Below are positions 53,678-64,000 of a DNA stretch of 64,000 nucleotides, one piece after another (position 1 is the stretch's first letter; each line of letters begins with the position of its first letter). The notes beneath the pieces are model-generated. The model had not been told where the DNA came from, made no database searches, and saw only the letters and a list, made by a program, of their open reading frames with translations. Where the stretch lies: contig JAIWNI010000007.1 of NCBI GenBank assembly GCA_025331435.1, positions 484,332-548,331 of the forward strand. Reading direction: 5' to 3'. The stretch comes from Choanephora cucurbitarum. Lineage: Eukaryota; Mucoromycota; Mucoromycetes; Mucorales; Choanephoraceae. Both the position numbers and the translations under genes were made by a program.

Positions 53678-56311
53678 ATTTTCTTTATTAGAAAGAAAGG
53701 TCGATTTCTAAATTTTTATCCATGTATTTTTTAGGAGAAAAAAAAATTGATTGGATAAAAGTTTATACCTTCTATCGTATTTGTTACACAGAGATTTTTT
53801 TTTTATATTGACAACATAAAGTTTCCTTTGGATCGTCATTGCATTAGAGTGTATCCTTAGGATTACATGGTACCTCCTCTCCCCTCTATCTCTCTTAGGA
53901 GTATGTTGGTAGATGAAAGAAAAGGGGGTCAATATCGCCCAACAAAATTGGATACCAGTGTAACAAAAGGGGGTAGTAGATAGACAAGCAACTCAACTGA
54001 GCATGTACAGGTATCATGCTGTAACAAACGAAGCTGTGCTATCCAATCCAGAAACACAAAAAAAAAAGCAAAATAGTTTGTTGTCAGGTCCGTCTGCTTT
54101 GTAAAATGGAGAGAGATATGCTGTTCATAGTAAGAGAAAGGAAGAAAAAGAAATGCAAATGAGTCTGAATGGTTCACTAGAATTCTAAGCAAATAAGCTA
54201 CAGCTCAATTGTTTCTCGAGACAAAGAGAAAGCAAGTGCTTGTTGCGTGTATGTTGGGTTGATTTCAAATGTATAAAAGCAGCAGCTATTCCAACAATAG
54301 ATGATGTAGTTTCTATATAAGAAAAAAAAAAGAAAACTCCTACATGTTATAGGGAAATCCAAACATAATAGTCCTTGACCAATTATAAAAAAATAAAGAT
54401 GCAGATGTATACTAACAATAGATGAAGAGCATAGACTGATTGATAATAAAGGAGTTTATTTTTCTTAAAAAAGAAAAAAGTAGTTTATTGAATAATTGTA
54501 AATACACAAGTGAGAAAGACATGAAGTTATGACAAATATGTTTATTTATTTTTGTTTCTTGATACAAAGCTTTATAGAAGTGGATGAGCCTTTGGGAGTT
54601 TTTTTTTTCTTTAGTCAAACTACTACTACCCCCCTCCCCAAGATCTAAAGAGTCCCACTAATCCAAACAGCCCCAATAACCCCGACCGCCTACCTTGAAC
54701 AGGACAAGAACCGCACAGCAATCACCCCCACCGCAGAGAATGCTCTGACGAACAACCTACTACTACCGAATCCCCTCCACATACCAAGCCTTCCACATGG
54801 CGATTCTGTTTCCCCCCAGTCCCGCAGTATCTCCAGAAGCATAAGCACGGAAAAATCATAAAAAGTAGGCTTCAGAAGAAGACCATTGTGTCAATCCTGG
54901 TAAACCAAGATAACAGAGAAACGATATATAGTGATACCAAACGAGTAGACTGGCCAAACGAGTAGACTGGCCAAACCAGTGAGAAATAACAGTAGGTGGA
55001 TACTATATAAAAAAAAAATAGTATGTGCATATACTATATGAATAGTATATGTGAGAAGGGGAGCTTTCGACTTACACCACAAAGTGTCTGACAAGAAAGT
55101 GAGTACTTTGGAGATCAATCAGAGGCATCCAACTTGATATGAGAGAGAGACCCGCGTTCGTAGGCGCCGCCAGAGACATCCCCCTTGGTAGAGGCAATCG
55201 CCGATTGGTTCAAGCCTGCCAAGATAGGAACGGTCAGAGTCACCGGGACCGCCAGGATTACCAGGACCCTAACGTCTTGAGGTTGCAACCTTCCCTTTTG
55301 TTTGCTTCTTGTGGGGAAGGCGCATGGGAGGCAGGTGGGCTTTGGTTTTGACGCTTTGTTAGAGAGTTGTCCTACTTGTCAGGGCTGAAAGGATTTTCTT
55401 TTGTGACAAACATTTTTGCTTTGGTTGTTGAAAATGCTTTGGTTGTGCTTGCTACCGTAACATGAGTATTTGTTGCACACCACAACGTTCTTGTAGTAGG
55501 CCAGTCTTGATTACAGCACGTGGTGACTAGACGCGCTTACTTGAGACAAGGCTTGCAAACCACGACAGGACAGATGTTTGGCTACCTTTAGTCGTTGGCT
55601 AACCAGAGTGAGAGATTTTCCCAGGTGAGATGAGGTAATCTTGCACCAAGTAAGTATTGTTTTTTGTTGGTTCTTACCTACGAATAGAAAAAAAAAGTCA
55701 ATCGAATGAACAAAGTCAAAGGTTTATCGTTACTTACTTTAACATAGACGTGTTTCCTGAGTTCTTGACATATTTTTTAACCAGAGTATTTGACTATTTT
55801 TTGGCTTGGGTTTTTGACTCTTTTCTGAGAGTTCTGACTTTTTCTTTATCAGAGTTTTTGATTTACTGTTTTGGTTTGTGTATAGACTGAAAGAGAGATA
55901 AAGAAGAGAAAAAAAGGGAGCATGAGAAAAACTCACGTACTTGAGAAAAAAAAATAAGGGTGTTGGTTAATTGATGAAAGCAAAAGATTGATCCCATGGT
56001 GATTTCAGCTGACTTGTGTCACCATGATTCCTTCTTTTATTTTCACCTCTCTAAAAACTATCTTCTTTCATTTTGTATGAATCCTATATTCTTTGTCGTT
56101 TTGTTGAAGGTGTAAACTGTATATTCTATATGGCAAATGTTAAAATCTTTGGCGATGACACCCCACCTCGGTTTATTAATTCGTTCCCCAACCGCGGCAC
56201 TATCGACTAAAAAGGTATCTCCCAAAGGGTCTCTAGGGATCGTTTATTTATGTTATTACATAAGGATTACACTTTACTAACATTAAGAAAATACTATTGT
56301 TATCTATACCC
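53678..56311. other. Non-coding, with GC-rich islands that look like a decayed gene
   Basis: Two stretches (about 54630-54860 and 55140-55640) are strikingly richer in G/C than the rest of the window. On the minus strand they read Gly-rich segments (GPGNPGGPGDSDR near 55240) and Ser/Thr-rich segments (STTKAFSTTKAKMF near 55420), interrupted by stops. This suggests a degraded collagen-like or wall-protein gene. A 17-bp tandem duplication (CCAAACGAGTAGACTGG) is at 54937-54970. AT palindromes lie near 55000-55045. No intact ORF. Confidence 0.35.
54937..54970. repeat. 17-bp tandem duplication
   Basis: CCAAACGAGTAGACTGG occurs twice head-to-tail (54937-54953, 54954-54970), followed by the first bases of a third unit. 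Confidence 0.9.
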
Positions 56312-56337
56312 TTAGAGCATCTCCAATGGACTTTCTA

Positions 56338-57168
56338 AATCAGACTTTCTATAATTTACGAAAAAGGAAACGACTAAATATAGCACTCCTCATTTTTCTT
56401 CACTCCAATGGACTTTCCAAATCTGACTGACTAAATTTGAACAATCAGTTTTGGACTCATACAGTATTTTCTCTTCCATCAGTTAATAAAATGTATTCGA
56501 ACCTTTTAAATGGATAACCAACAACTTGAGAACACTGAAGAACTATGTGGCTCTTTGATCTGCATCAGCGATACCATTGAGGTAGAAAAACACTAAAAGA
56601 TATAAAGACAGTGATATACTGTTATGCGTGATACTTTCTGACCGACGTGACTTGCATACTTCTGAAAATTTAGAGCTATTTTTTCATTTGGAAAGTCATT
56701 TGGAATATTTCAAAAATCCTCAAATTTGAGGATTTTTTCATATTTTTTAGAACATTTCTATATTTGAGGAGTCGATTTTTTCCCATTGGAGTTGCAATAT
56801 TCTATTTGACTTTCTATATTTACACTGTAAAAAAATTAAAGGTTTTTTTGCCCGAAAAGCCCGCGATAGACCATTTTGTGAGGGTTTTTGAAGGGCTTAA
56901 CCCGCAGTTGACCTTTAGTCGGAGGTTTTGGAAAGGGTTAGGCTGACCTTCACTCAAAAGGTCTTTTAGAGGCTCGATTTTTAAAAAATTGGTTTCAGAA
57001 AGGTCGTATCTTAGAAAACCTTTTTTCTAGGGTGTATTTTATCATAATTAAAGGTCTTTTTCTGTAATTTTTTTCCATATTTTTTTGACAAGTGTTTTTT
57101 GCGCAGGTTATCTTTTTTAACGGGTTATTTTATTTTATTTAATGATAAGTTTTTTTTGGAGGTCAATC
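56338..57168. repeat. Left subterminal repeat region of the tnp2 element
   Basis: Non-coding. It carries a second copy of the TIR motif (CTCCAATGGACTTTCC near 56399), the internal inverted 23-mer at 56822-56844 (starts ACACTGTAAAAAAATTAAAG), and repeated words of the type AAAGGTCTTTT or AAAGGTTTTTTT between 56835 and 57065. Such arrays bind transposase or TnpA-like protein in CACTA elements. Confidence 0.6.
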
Positions 57169-60164
57169 TTAAGCACAGTATAACTGGCCAAAGATGCCAA
57201 ATTTGTTTCTATAGAAGGTCGATGAATTAAATATGTAATATTTTCTGTCGAGACAGTTTATGTGTGAAGCAGTTGTAAGTATTTGATTTGTATCAATTAC
57301 AATAAATTTGTCTTCTTGGTTGTCTAGTTCGTCTGCTATGCTAGTGTAGAGATAGCAACGCTGGCTATCTGTTTGTAGAATTTTGACATTTTTATGGGCG
57401 CGAATTAAGCACAATGGATCTTGTCCAGGCAATGAGAATATATGCTCGACTGTCGCAAGAAAGTTTCTAAACACAACATTGGAAGAGCTACTAGCCGAGA
57501 CATGTAGATTTACAAGTACAAGGTTTTTGGAACGGATAGTACACCTGCTTTTGTACAGCATGATGCTGCTGTAGGTAGTAACGTTGAGTTTACTGTCATT
57601 CGTCTGCATACTGGTGCCAGCAGTTTTTGATCGAATGAAGTAAGAGCTCAATGCAGCACCAAACTGTACAGCCCTTGCTTCGGTGGACTTGAGTGAAAGC
57701 TTTAGGGACTTTTGTGCGCCGAGGCGGAAAGCAGATGCACCAGAGCCAGGTGTGGGAAAGAGAAAAGAACGAGACTCGTGAACTGACCTACTGTAGTAAT
57801 TAGCAGCAAAGCTTTTGTTCATTTCATTGACTGCGTTCTGTCCCGGATTCTTATCTGAACGAATGGTAGACTTTGTCAAGCCTATCAAACGCTCCAAAGG
57901 CCTTGCACTGAAATACCTTAAGGGACCCTGCTTCTTTATGATGAAAGCCAAGTGTTCCAGGCTGTGCTGATTGACTGTGAAGACATCTGTTGAAACATGC
58001 TTCTTGAGAAAGTTGTGCCATTGTTCAACATCGAATTCAATGCGCTTGATGTCAGCACTTGTAATAGTAAACTGAAGTGATATAGAACAAGCTTCTGACA
58101 AGCATCGAAGGGCAGTGAACATCTCGTCTAACACCTTTTTTTCAATCCTCTTTTCACGGACAGAAATGTCATCGTTTTGTTTTTGATAGATCTCTGGAAG
58201 TACGTTTGGTACAACATGCTTCAGAAAAGCTATCCAGTCAACTCCTCTAGCATAGCCAGCTTTCTTGTGGACATCTATGGTATCACAGCAAATTAAACAG
58301 GAGATATAAGCTTACTTTCGTCTAGTATAACTAGTCTCAAACAATGCAAAACTCACCAATCAAAACTCCTTCAAATGCTTCACTTGATACATATCCTTTT
58401 GAGTTGGACATGTACTCACCAATTGCTTGTCTGTACCTGTTCTTCAGAAACAGCACATTCTTCTTATGCTCTCCTTCGCCAATAAGTGTCCATAGTTGCC
58501 TGGCAATATTGTGACCCCACAAATGAAGCTCGTCAAGACATAAAAATGATGAGTCTGAAAAGCATGCCAAAAATTTTAGAGGTGTAGCATGTTTAATACC
58601 AAGTGTTTCCTAAACATAGCAAAAATGACAGTTACTTAGTAAGTACAATACAAGAAGTTGCTTTTAGATGACTCACTTCGTTAACATCAAAATCAAACAA
58701 CCTTCTTATATCTGTCGATTTTGTTTGATTTGCGAATGAATATCCCTTCTTGCTTAAACGGGGAACACCTTGTATCTTACATATACGACAACCATATTCA
58801 GACGCATGTGTCTTGTGAGCAAGCATTTCTGACATTGCAGGAAAATCACCAATTACAGCAAGCACAAAAGCTTTGCAAGAGATTTCTTTATCATCTTGCG
58901 TTTTGATTTTCATACCATGCTTTTGCAAAGTCAGCAAGTCTTCAAAAGTTGGTACCAAGTAACTAAATATATTTTTAGGCTTCTTGCTGCCAAAGGTAAT
59001 GAAGACTTGCAACATATTTTCCTTCTTATAGCTATTACGTACAAAGATACATGTTAACTTTCAATAATGAAATAGAGACAGAAAAAACTTACCGAATATC
59101 AGGAGGTAAGTTGAGAATTACAGCCATGAATGTTACCATTGTTGTTGACCCTCTTGCATGGGGAACAAAACCATCTATATACAAAGCAAGAGCCAGATCA
59201 TGCTCGTTCTGGAACAAGTGCTTGTGTCTCTTGTACAGATCACCGTCGAATATGTCTCTGTACACCCCGTCAACAGCCGTCTGCTCCATCTTTGTTCGAT
59301 AGAGTAATCTATCGCGGCTTTCTTTCTTGTTGTAAAATGAAGCCAGTTGTTGGTACAAAGGAATCTGGTTAATGGTATCCACAGGTGTAACACCGTCCTC
59401 CTTGAAACGCTTATTGTTAGCGTCACAGCTACATTCGACTTGCTCATCCTTGTAAAACATGTGTGAGCGGTCTTTGCACACATGATAGGTCTCTGTTTGT
59501 ACGTCGTAGCTTTGTTTTATAAGCTTGTTGGACATGTAGGGGGAAAGAAGAGGTGGACCGCCTAAAGGTAATTGAAAACTCATTAAGATTCACATATGCT
59601 AATCAATAAACCAATTGGCTACTTACTACAACCACGACTTTTCAAAACATCGTTGAAGAATTTGATCAGATTTTCTTGACCGACGTTGCTTACTTTGTAC
59701 TGTCTCATAAGCATTTTTAGCTCGATGTTTTGCTTTTCGTCATCGTCAAGCAACTTTTTCTTGTTTGAAAGATCAACTTTCAAAGGACTGTCAACATTTG
59801 CGAGATGCCTTTCCAGGTGGTTGTTGACCTCTTCAATTTCATTGACTTCGAGGTCTTCATAGTCGTCAGTCAACAATTCTTCGGTTTCTTCGTCAACGAC
59901 AGCTTCTTCTTGTTCATCAACCATGCCGACTTCAAGAGCAAAGTCTTCGGCTGAATTTGCCTGGCCTCTTTCTTGCTCAGCATTGTCGATAGAAGCATCA
60001 CCTTTAGAAGAGGTGCTTTCAAATGCTGGATGATAGTTGCCAGCTTGAACACTATTCATGTTGTTCACAAAAGCTTCTTTCATTCGCTTCAATACATGCT
60101 CGTCGTTATGCTTTTTGAAAGCTTTGTCGCTTAACTTGATATCGCAAATGGTACAGTAACGCAT
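57169..60164 (-). CDS. tnp2-family transposase (Transposase_21 type)
   Basis: Five exons (60164-59627, 59561-59093, 59031-58677, 58609-58357, 58274-57169) sum to exactly 907 codons with canonical GT-AG borders and no internal stop. The N-terminus is a zinc-finger-like CTICDIKLSDKAFKKHNDEH, followed by a long acidic linker. The core matches tnp2: LALALYIDGFVPHARGSTTM (first Asp), AVILNLPPDIRYKKENMLQV, FEDLLTLQKHGMKIKT, FVLAVIGDFPAMSEMLAHKT (second Asp) and the zinc-binding YGCRICKIQGVPR. LCLDELHLWGHNIARQLW follows. The C-terminal third has a DUF4218-like LEHLAFIIKKQGPLRYFSAR with PLERLIGLTKSTIRSD. It catalyses cut-and-paste movement of its own element. The gene seems intact, so the element may be autonomous. 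Confidence 0.85.
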
Positions 60165-60663
60165 TTTGTTTTAATAATGAAGATAACTGTCATTTTACTA
60201 TCAACTTGTCCTCTTATATCAAAAAATCATGGCATCGGCTGTTAAATGAAATCCAATAAAAATTCAGTTCCTTTTTTTTTTACTAAACAAGACCAATTGA
60301 CGTTTGTATACAACAAACTGCAAAGCAACAAAGACATTAGGAAGGACCTATTAGCATCCAGCCTTGGTGTTCTTGTGTCAATATTTTAAGCCACCTTGTG
60401 TATGTTCGTAAAACAAAAAGTTTTTTTAAAGCGACGACTAATTGTTCTCTTCGTCCCCTTTTTTCACTTATATTTCTTCAAAGGTAAGTAACTTTTGTAT
60501 ATATATTTTTTTTTAATTTTAACTAATTCATGAATTCCGTCCACACATAGAATAATACAAAGGTATCTGTAGTTGTTGGGCTTCTGCTTTATCAGAAAAA
60601 AACCAAACAAAACCCCTAAGACATTGAACTGACCTTTAGTTTATATCATAGATTAAATACAAT

Positions 60664-61317
60664 ATGGCTCCCACTCCCAAGTACGTCTCCGATCTTTTGG
60701 CTTCATCTGAAGCAATTCAAGCTTCCCTGGCTTCTATTATTGAGCGCTTGGATGCCATCGAGGAGCAAAACAGAGTGCTCTCTGAGCAACTTCAGCAGCA
60801 GCAGCAAGTTCAAAGCCCTGCTCAGCAAATTGAGAGCATGGCAACCCCTATCAGGTTCCCGGTTCTCAACAGATCCAACCCTAGCCAAGGAATCAAGACA
60901 TTTTTGTCTCAAGCATTTCCTGATAAAAGCCCTGAGGAGCTCAAGTGCTACTACAAGGATTTTTCTTCTCTGGCTCTCCGGGCTTGCTATATGTACAGTG
61001 AACAGGAAAACAATCACTGTACATATTACAAGAACCTACCTAGCAAGGGTAAAATCGCGATGAAGAAGACGTGCTTCGACTTCCTTCTCGAGAAGCACGA
61101 AGACCTGTCAATTCTTCGAGAATGTGACATGGCTTGGCCTGTTGAATTTGCAGTGCAGAATGCCTGGACCGAGTTTTCCAAACGACAGTAGGTATATGAC
61201 ATTGAGTGAATGATATGATAGCTAATAAATTCCTTTTCTATGATGTTTAGGCGCAAGAGGGTAGCTAGAAATGCTGCTCGGGAAGCTGCTCGAATTGCTG
61301 CATCTGCCTCTGATTAG
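60664..61317 (+). CDS. Accessory protein of the tnp2 element (TnpA-like by position)
   Basis: Two exons (60664-61187, 61251-61317; phase 2) give 196 aa. Residues 8-45 form a coiled coil (SLASIIERLDAIEEQNRVLS, then LQQQQQ). The middle part (PVLNRSNPSQGIKTFLSQAF, YYKDFSSLALRACYMYSEQ) is unfamiliar and probably globular. The C-terminus is a strongly basic, Ala-rich helix (RKRVARNAAREAARIAASAS), a plausible DNA-binding tail. It is transcribed away from the transposase gene from a shared region of about 500 bp. By position it corresponds to the second gene (TnpA) of plant CACTA elements, which binds subterminal repeats, but I see no sequence similarity to TnpA. That role is inference. Confidence 0.7.
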
Positions 61318-61389
61318 TTGAAGCCTTTTTTTTTGCTTGCTGAATAAACAAGCGATCTATCATATATGTTGTTTTTGATATACTAACAA

Positions 61390-61861
61390 TTTTTTCATTT
61401 TACTTCATTTCAGGGCGTTTGGTAGCTTCCAACAACCTTTTTTATATGACCAATAAATACTGTTTATTTTCACCCTCAAAAGACCTTTTCCTGAAGATGT
61501 ATAAGCCTCTAAAAAGACCTTTTTTTGCAATATATAGACCCTTAAAACTAGCCTCCATTAGAAAGGCTAAAAAAAGGCTAAATTACAAGCCTTACATAAT
61601 AACCTCCAAAAAGCCTTCAAAAAACCCTGTACAAGCCCAGGCAAAATAACCCCCAAAAAGCCTTTAAACAACCTTTAATAAGCCCGGGCAAAAAAACCTT
61701 TTAGAAACCTCCAAAAACCTCCAAAAAGAGGTGGACAAAAAAACCTTTTAAAAGCCTGCGATTTGGTCACAAAAACCTGATGGAGATGGTTTTTTTCGAA
61801 CCCTTAAAAGACCTTTTAAGAACCTTTAATTTTTTTACAGTGTTTAGGGAATTTTGAAAAA
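61390..61861. repeat. Right subterminal repeat region of the tnp2 element
   Basis: Purine/pyrimidine-skewed DNA with many copies of ACCTTTT, AGACCTTTT, CCTCCAAAAA and AAGCCT words, in the opposite orientation to those at the left end. It contains the internal inverted 23-mer ending ...TTTTTTTACAGTGT near 61843. The 76-codon ORF here (61419-61649) arises from the repeats and is not a gene. Confidence 0.6.
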
Positions 61862-61887
61862 TAGAAAGTCCATTGGAGATGCTCTTA

Positions 61888-63730
61888 GACTTCTTTTCTA
61901 TCTACTAGAAGCTTTATCTTCAGGCAGTTCAGTTCTGAATATACGCTCGAATTTACTTTTGTGCCTACAAAGTGTTAAAGTACATCTACTATTGTTGAAG
62001 ATAGTTAACTATTCGATTTTTCTAGAATTGGTCATTTATTGTTTAAATCCCATAAAAATTGATTTTTCATGTGATTTGCTTGTCGCTTTTAAAACTTCTT
62101 GTGATCTATTATCTAGACGTGTCTAAACAAAAAGAAAACTATGAATGCTTTAGTTTATGTAGATCAAAAGGAATGAGTTTGATATGTAGCATTTCAAAGG
62201 TCATTTTCTGATTTCATTGTTTAGTTTGAATAAAGTCAAAGGCTTATTTTTGTGTAAGGGTTTAATGCCAGCAAGAAGTTGATTTATTTGTTTAGGCAAG
62301 TAATGAATGTAGTTATAAGAGAATAACACAGTAATAATAGCTGGGCATAATAGTAGCAGAAACAGTAGGCAAGAGAAGTAGCTTGGATAGAGACAATAGA
62401 GGTAGCTTGGATAGAGACAATAGAGGCAGCTTGTATAGACACAGTAAAAATAGCTTGTAGAGACACAGTAGAGACGCAGTAGAGGTAGCCATGGACCGAG
62501 AAACAGAAAGTTGTAGACAGAGTTTGAGATATTTATCAGTAACGGAAACACATGGCAAACAAGACAAAGAAGAGAACGCAGAGGATAAGCCTTTTTTCCT
62601 CGTTAAAAGAAAAAAAGCTTAGTTCTGTTCGCACTTTCTCACTTCCTGGTAAACACTTATCAGTCAGCTAACGGGAATTGTACAAGTATGTCTGCACCTA
62701 CTTCCCTATCCACAACCCCAAAGTACTCACACATGGATTGCTATCAGACCAGGGCGCTTATTCGCTTTTCCTTACTATGAGTACTTCCTGGTCTATCGAT
62801 AACAGAGGAGTCGTCTGAAGAAGGGACTAGCCTATGACAGTAATTCGCCTCTATTGGAGTGTGAAAGGCAGCATCAGCCTTTGTTCTCAACCTGTACAAG
62901 TTCATAGGAGACAACCAAAGTAGAAGAGATTTGACTTGAAAGACACAGTAAGTAGGCGCATTCACAATGGATGTATCGGTAAGCTTGGAAGAGTCTAATT
63001 TAAAGAAGAAGTATGGTGAGTAACGTTTCGTTTAAAGAAGAGTGTTTGGATACTTGCTTTTGATATGATTGAAGTGATGCTTTGCTAAGAAATGAATTGA
63101 TTCTTTTTTTTTTTTGTAAAGAAAAAAGAAGAAAAAAAAAAGATTTTAACGCGCATGTTATAAATGCCAAAAAAGAAAAAAAAAGGCTAAAGTAGTTATC
63201 CAATCAGAGTTTTTTTGTTATCTTGTTCCAGTGTATGCTTGATGTAAAGGAAAAAGAAAAAGAACAGAGGGAATGCATATTAATGCCAACTTTATTTTGA
63301 CAGCCAAACTCCTCTTTAACTTTTAGACATTTGTTTGATAGTCAGTTAACTTTATGGTTATCATCACTTTTTATTTCCCTTTATCTTGAGTAGTCAGAAA
63401 AAAAAGGTTAATCGATCTTTGGCCTTTTTTTTTCTCTTTCAAAAAAAAAAAGACACGCTCTTTACATGAGGAAAAAAAAAGGCGCGATGCGAAAATCATT
63501 TTTTTTTGGATGAGCGTTGCTGATCTTCGATTTTTCCCAAAAAAAATTAAAACACTCTCCCTGTTGCCGTAATGAAGACGAAAGATGTGATACGTCCCTC
63601 CCGATGGTTTCAACAGTTCTTCTGAACATTTATCCCACCATGCACCACATCTTCAGCCAGAAAAAAATACATGACGGCTAGATAGCTATAAAGATAGATA
63701 GAATTAGATATCGTCAAATTTTATTATTTA
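61888..63730. other. Non-coding, with minisatellite
   Basis: No gene supported. A minus-strand ORF at 62744-62965 is protein-like in composition (SPMNLYRLRTKADAAFHTPI) but unrecognised. The Cys/Tyr-rich minus-strand ORFs at 62201-62567 come from the minisatellite. The stretch 63080-63500 has many A or T runs. Confidence 0.4.
62378..62473. repeat. 24-bp minisatellite, four units
   Basis: The unit GTAGCTTGGATAGAGACAATAGAG is present twice exactly (62378-62401, 62402-62425) and twice with several changes (62426-62473). Because 24 is divisible by three it creates 8-residue periodic ORFs on the minus strand. Confidence 0.9.
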
Positions 63731-64000
63731 ACGAGCATATTACAAACCGCACTTTCATTGGGGTAATAAAATTAACCAGAGCAAAGCGGAGGTGCTAATT
63801 TTATTGATCTTCATTATGGTACGGTACGCTGCCGTCGCAGGCCAACTATTCCAATGAGAAGCTCAAAGTGGGAGCCCCACCCATATTTTTTTAACCTTCG
63901 CTATGGTATAAAATAACCCCTTTGCTGCGCTTCGTGTATTTTAAGCCGTCGCTTCGGTAAGAAAAAAACATGTGTCCTGGGGCAGCGAAAACGAACTAGG
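63731..64000. repeat. Partial relative of the 12.3-kb foldback MITE, running off the window
   Basis: Begins with the same ACGAGCATATTACAAACCG as 12312 and contains an inverted pair AATAAAATTA / TAATTTTATT around AGCAAAGCGGAGG. It then shares GCAGGC and GAGAAG motifs with the sequence right of the first copy. From 63890 further TTCGCTATGGTATAAAATAA and CGCTTCGTGTATTTTAA arms form another hairpin. No right-hand TIR is seen, so this copy is truncated or longer than the window. Confidence 0.6.

Larger units (their letters stand above)
56315..61884. mobile_element. Complete tnp2-type (CMC/EnSpm) DNA transposon, 5.57 kb
   Basis: The ends are perfect 23-bp inverted repeats beginning GAGCATCTCCAATGGACTTT (56315-56337 and 61862-61884), bounded by the same TTA trinucleotide (56312-56314 and 61885-61887), i.e. 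a 3-bp target duplication. Inside are two divergent spliced genes without breaks: a 906-aa tnp2 transposase (minus) and a 196-aa coiled-coil/basic protein (plus). Subterminal regions on both sides are dense in AAAGGTCTTTT-like words. A second perfect 23-bp inverted pair sits at 56822-56844 and about 61821-61843. CACTA-type elements normally end in CACTA/CACTG; this one does not. Confidence 0.85.

Noticed and set aside
57169..58134. Treating the separate open frames at 57.2-60.2 kb as broken transposase fragments
   Set aside because: GT-AG introns with consistent phases join them into one open frame of 907 codons.
61419..61649. Basic 76-codon ORF near the right end of the tnp2 element
   Set aside because: Product of repeated ACCTTTT/AAGCCT words; it has no independent support.
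62201..62567. Cys/Tyr-rich repetitive ORFs that look like a small secreted protein
   Set aside because: Entirely explained by the 24-bp minisatellite read in different frames.
1..64000. CRISPR arrays, operons, bacterial-type promoters
   Set aside because: Intron-bearing eukaryotic DNA; the tandem repeats found are minisatellite or transposon repeats without spacers.

Overview
The window looks like nuclear DNA of a Mucorales-type (Mucoromycota) fungus. Host genes carry short introns (about 45-70 nt) with GTAAGT/GTATGT-like donors, A/T-rich intergenic DNA and typical fungal housekeeping content. Gene families and mobile elements common in Mucor and Rhizopus relatives lie between them. The species is not identifiable from the sequence. 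Gene models below were spliced by hand. For the main host genes the exon lengths sum to an open frame, but no transcript evidence was available. Layout: 1-3.9 kb holds the end of a membrane-protein gene, COP9 signalosome subunit CSN7 and a UBAC2/Dsc2-like rhomboid pseudoprotease. From 3.9 to about 21.8 kb is an accessory block: a decayed MULE (FAR1 + OTU), two copies of a 194-bp structured repeat, a gag-like ORF joined to nuclease-like exons, an intact eight-exon gene of a lineage-restricted PD-(D/E)XK-like family, a foldback MITE, a Helitron with a RepHel protein of about 1,470-1,500 aa, and a broken, partly inverted third nuclease-family copy. From 22.4 to 31.1 kb are host genes: an NmrA-like reductase, a small secreted protein, EFR3, a GPI-anchored HExxH metalloprotease and an MIT-like protein. 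From 31.6 to 36.4 kb a Tc1/mariner pseudo-element (1.69 kb, TA target duplication) sits next to a second MULE-OTU copy. From 38 to 53.7 kb are host genes again: mitochondrial ribosomal protein uS4m/NAM9, a Vps17-like PX-BAR sorting nexin, lumazine synthase, an MFS transporter, a single-pass membrane protein, RAD4/XPC, the HUT1/SLC35B1 nucleotide-sugar transporter and a small multi-pass membrane protein. From 56.3 to 61.9 kb lies an apparently intact 5.57-kb DNA transposon of the tnp2 (CMC/EnSpm) class. It has perfect terminal inverted repeats (TIRs) starting GAGCATCTCC, a TTA target duplication and two divergent, cleanly spliced genes. The right end carries a minisatellite and a relative of the MITE. 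The host genes do not form a pathway cluster; the coherent systems are the mobile elements. The most unusual signals are: (a) two nearly identical 194-bp, GC-rich, hairpin-rich elements, each bounded flush by a different perfect 7-bp inverted repeat; (b) the two-gene tnp2 element with non-CACTA ends; (c) a TGA at the same position in two diverged MULE-OTU copies; (d) an array of 22-bp subterminal repeats in the mariner element; (e) three copies of a PD-(D/E)XK-like family around a Helitron whose first-exon donor appears mutated.
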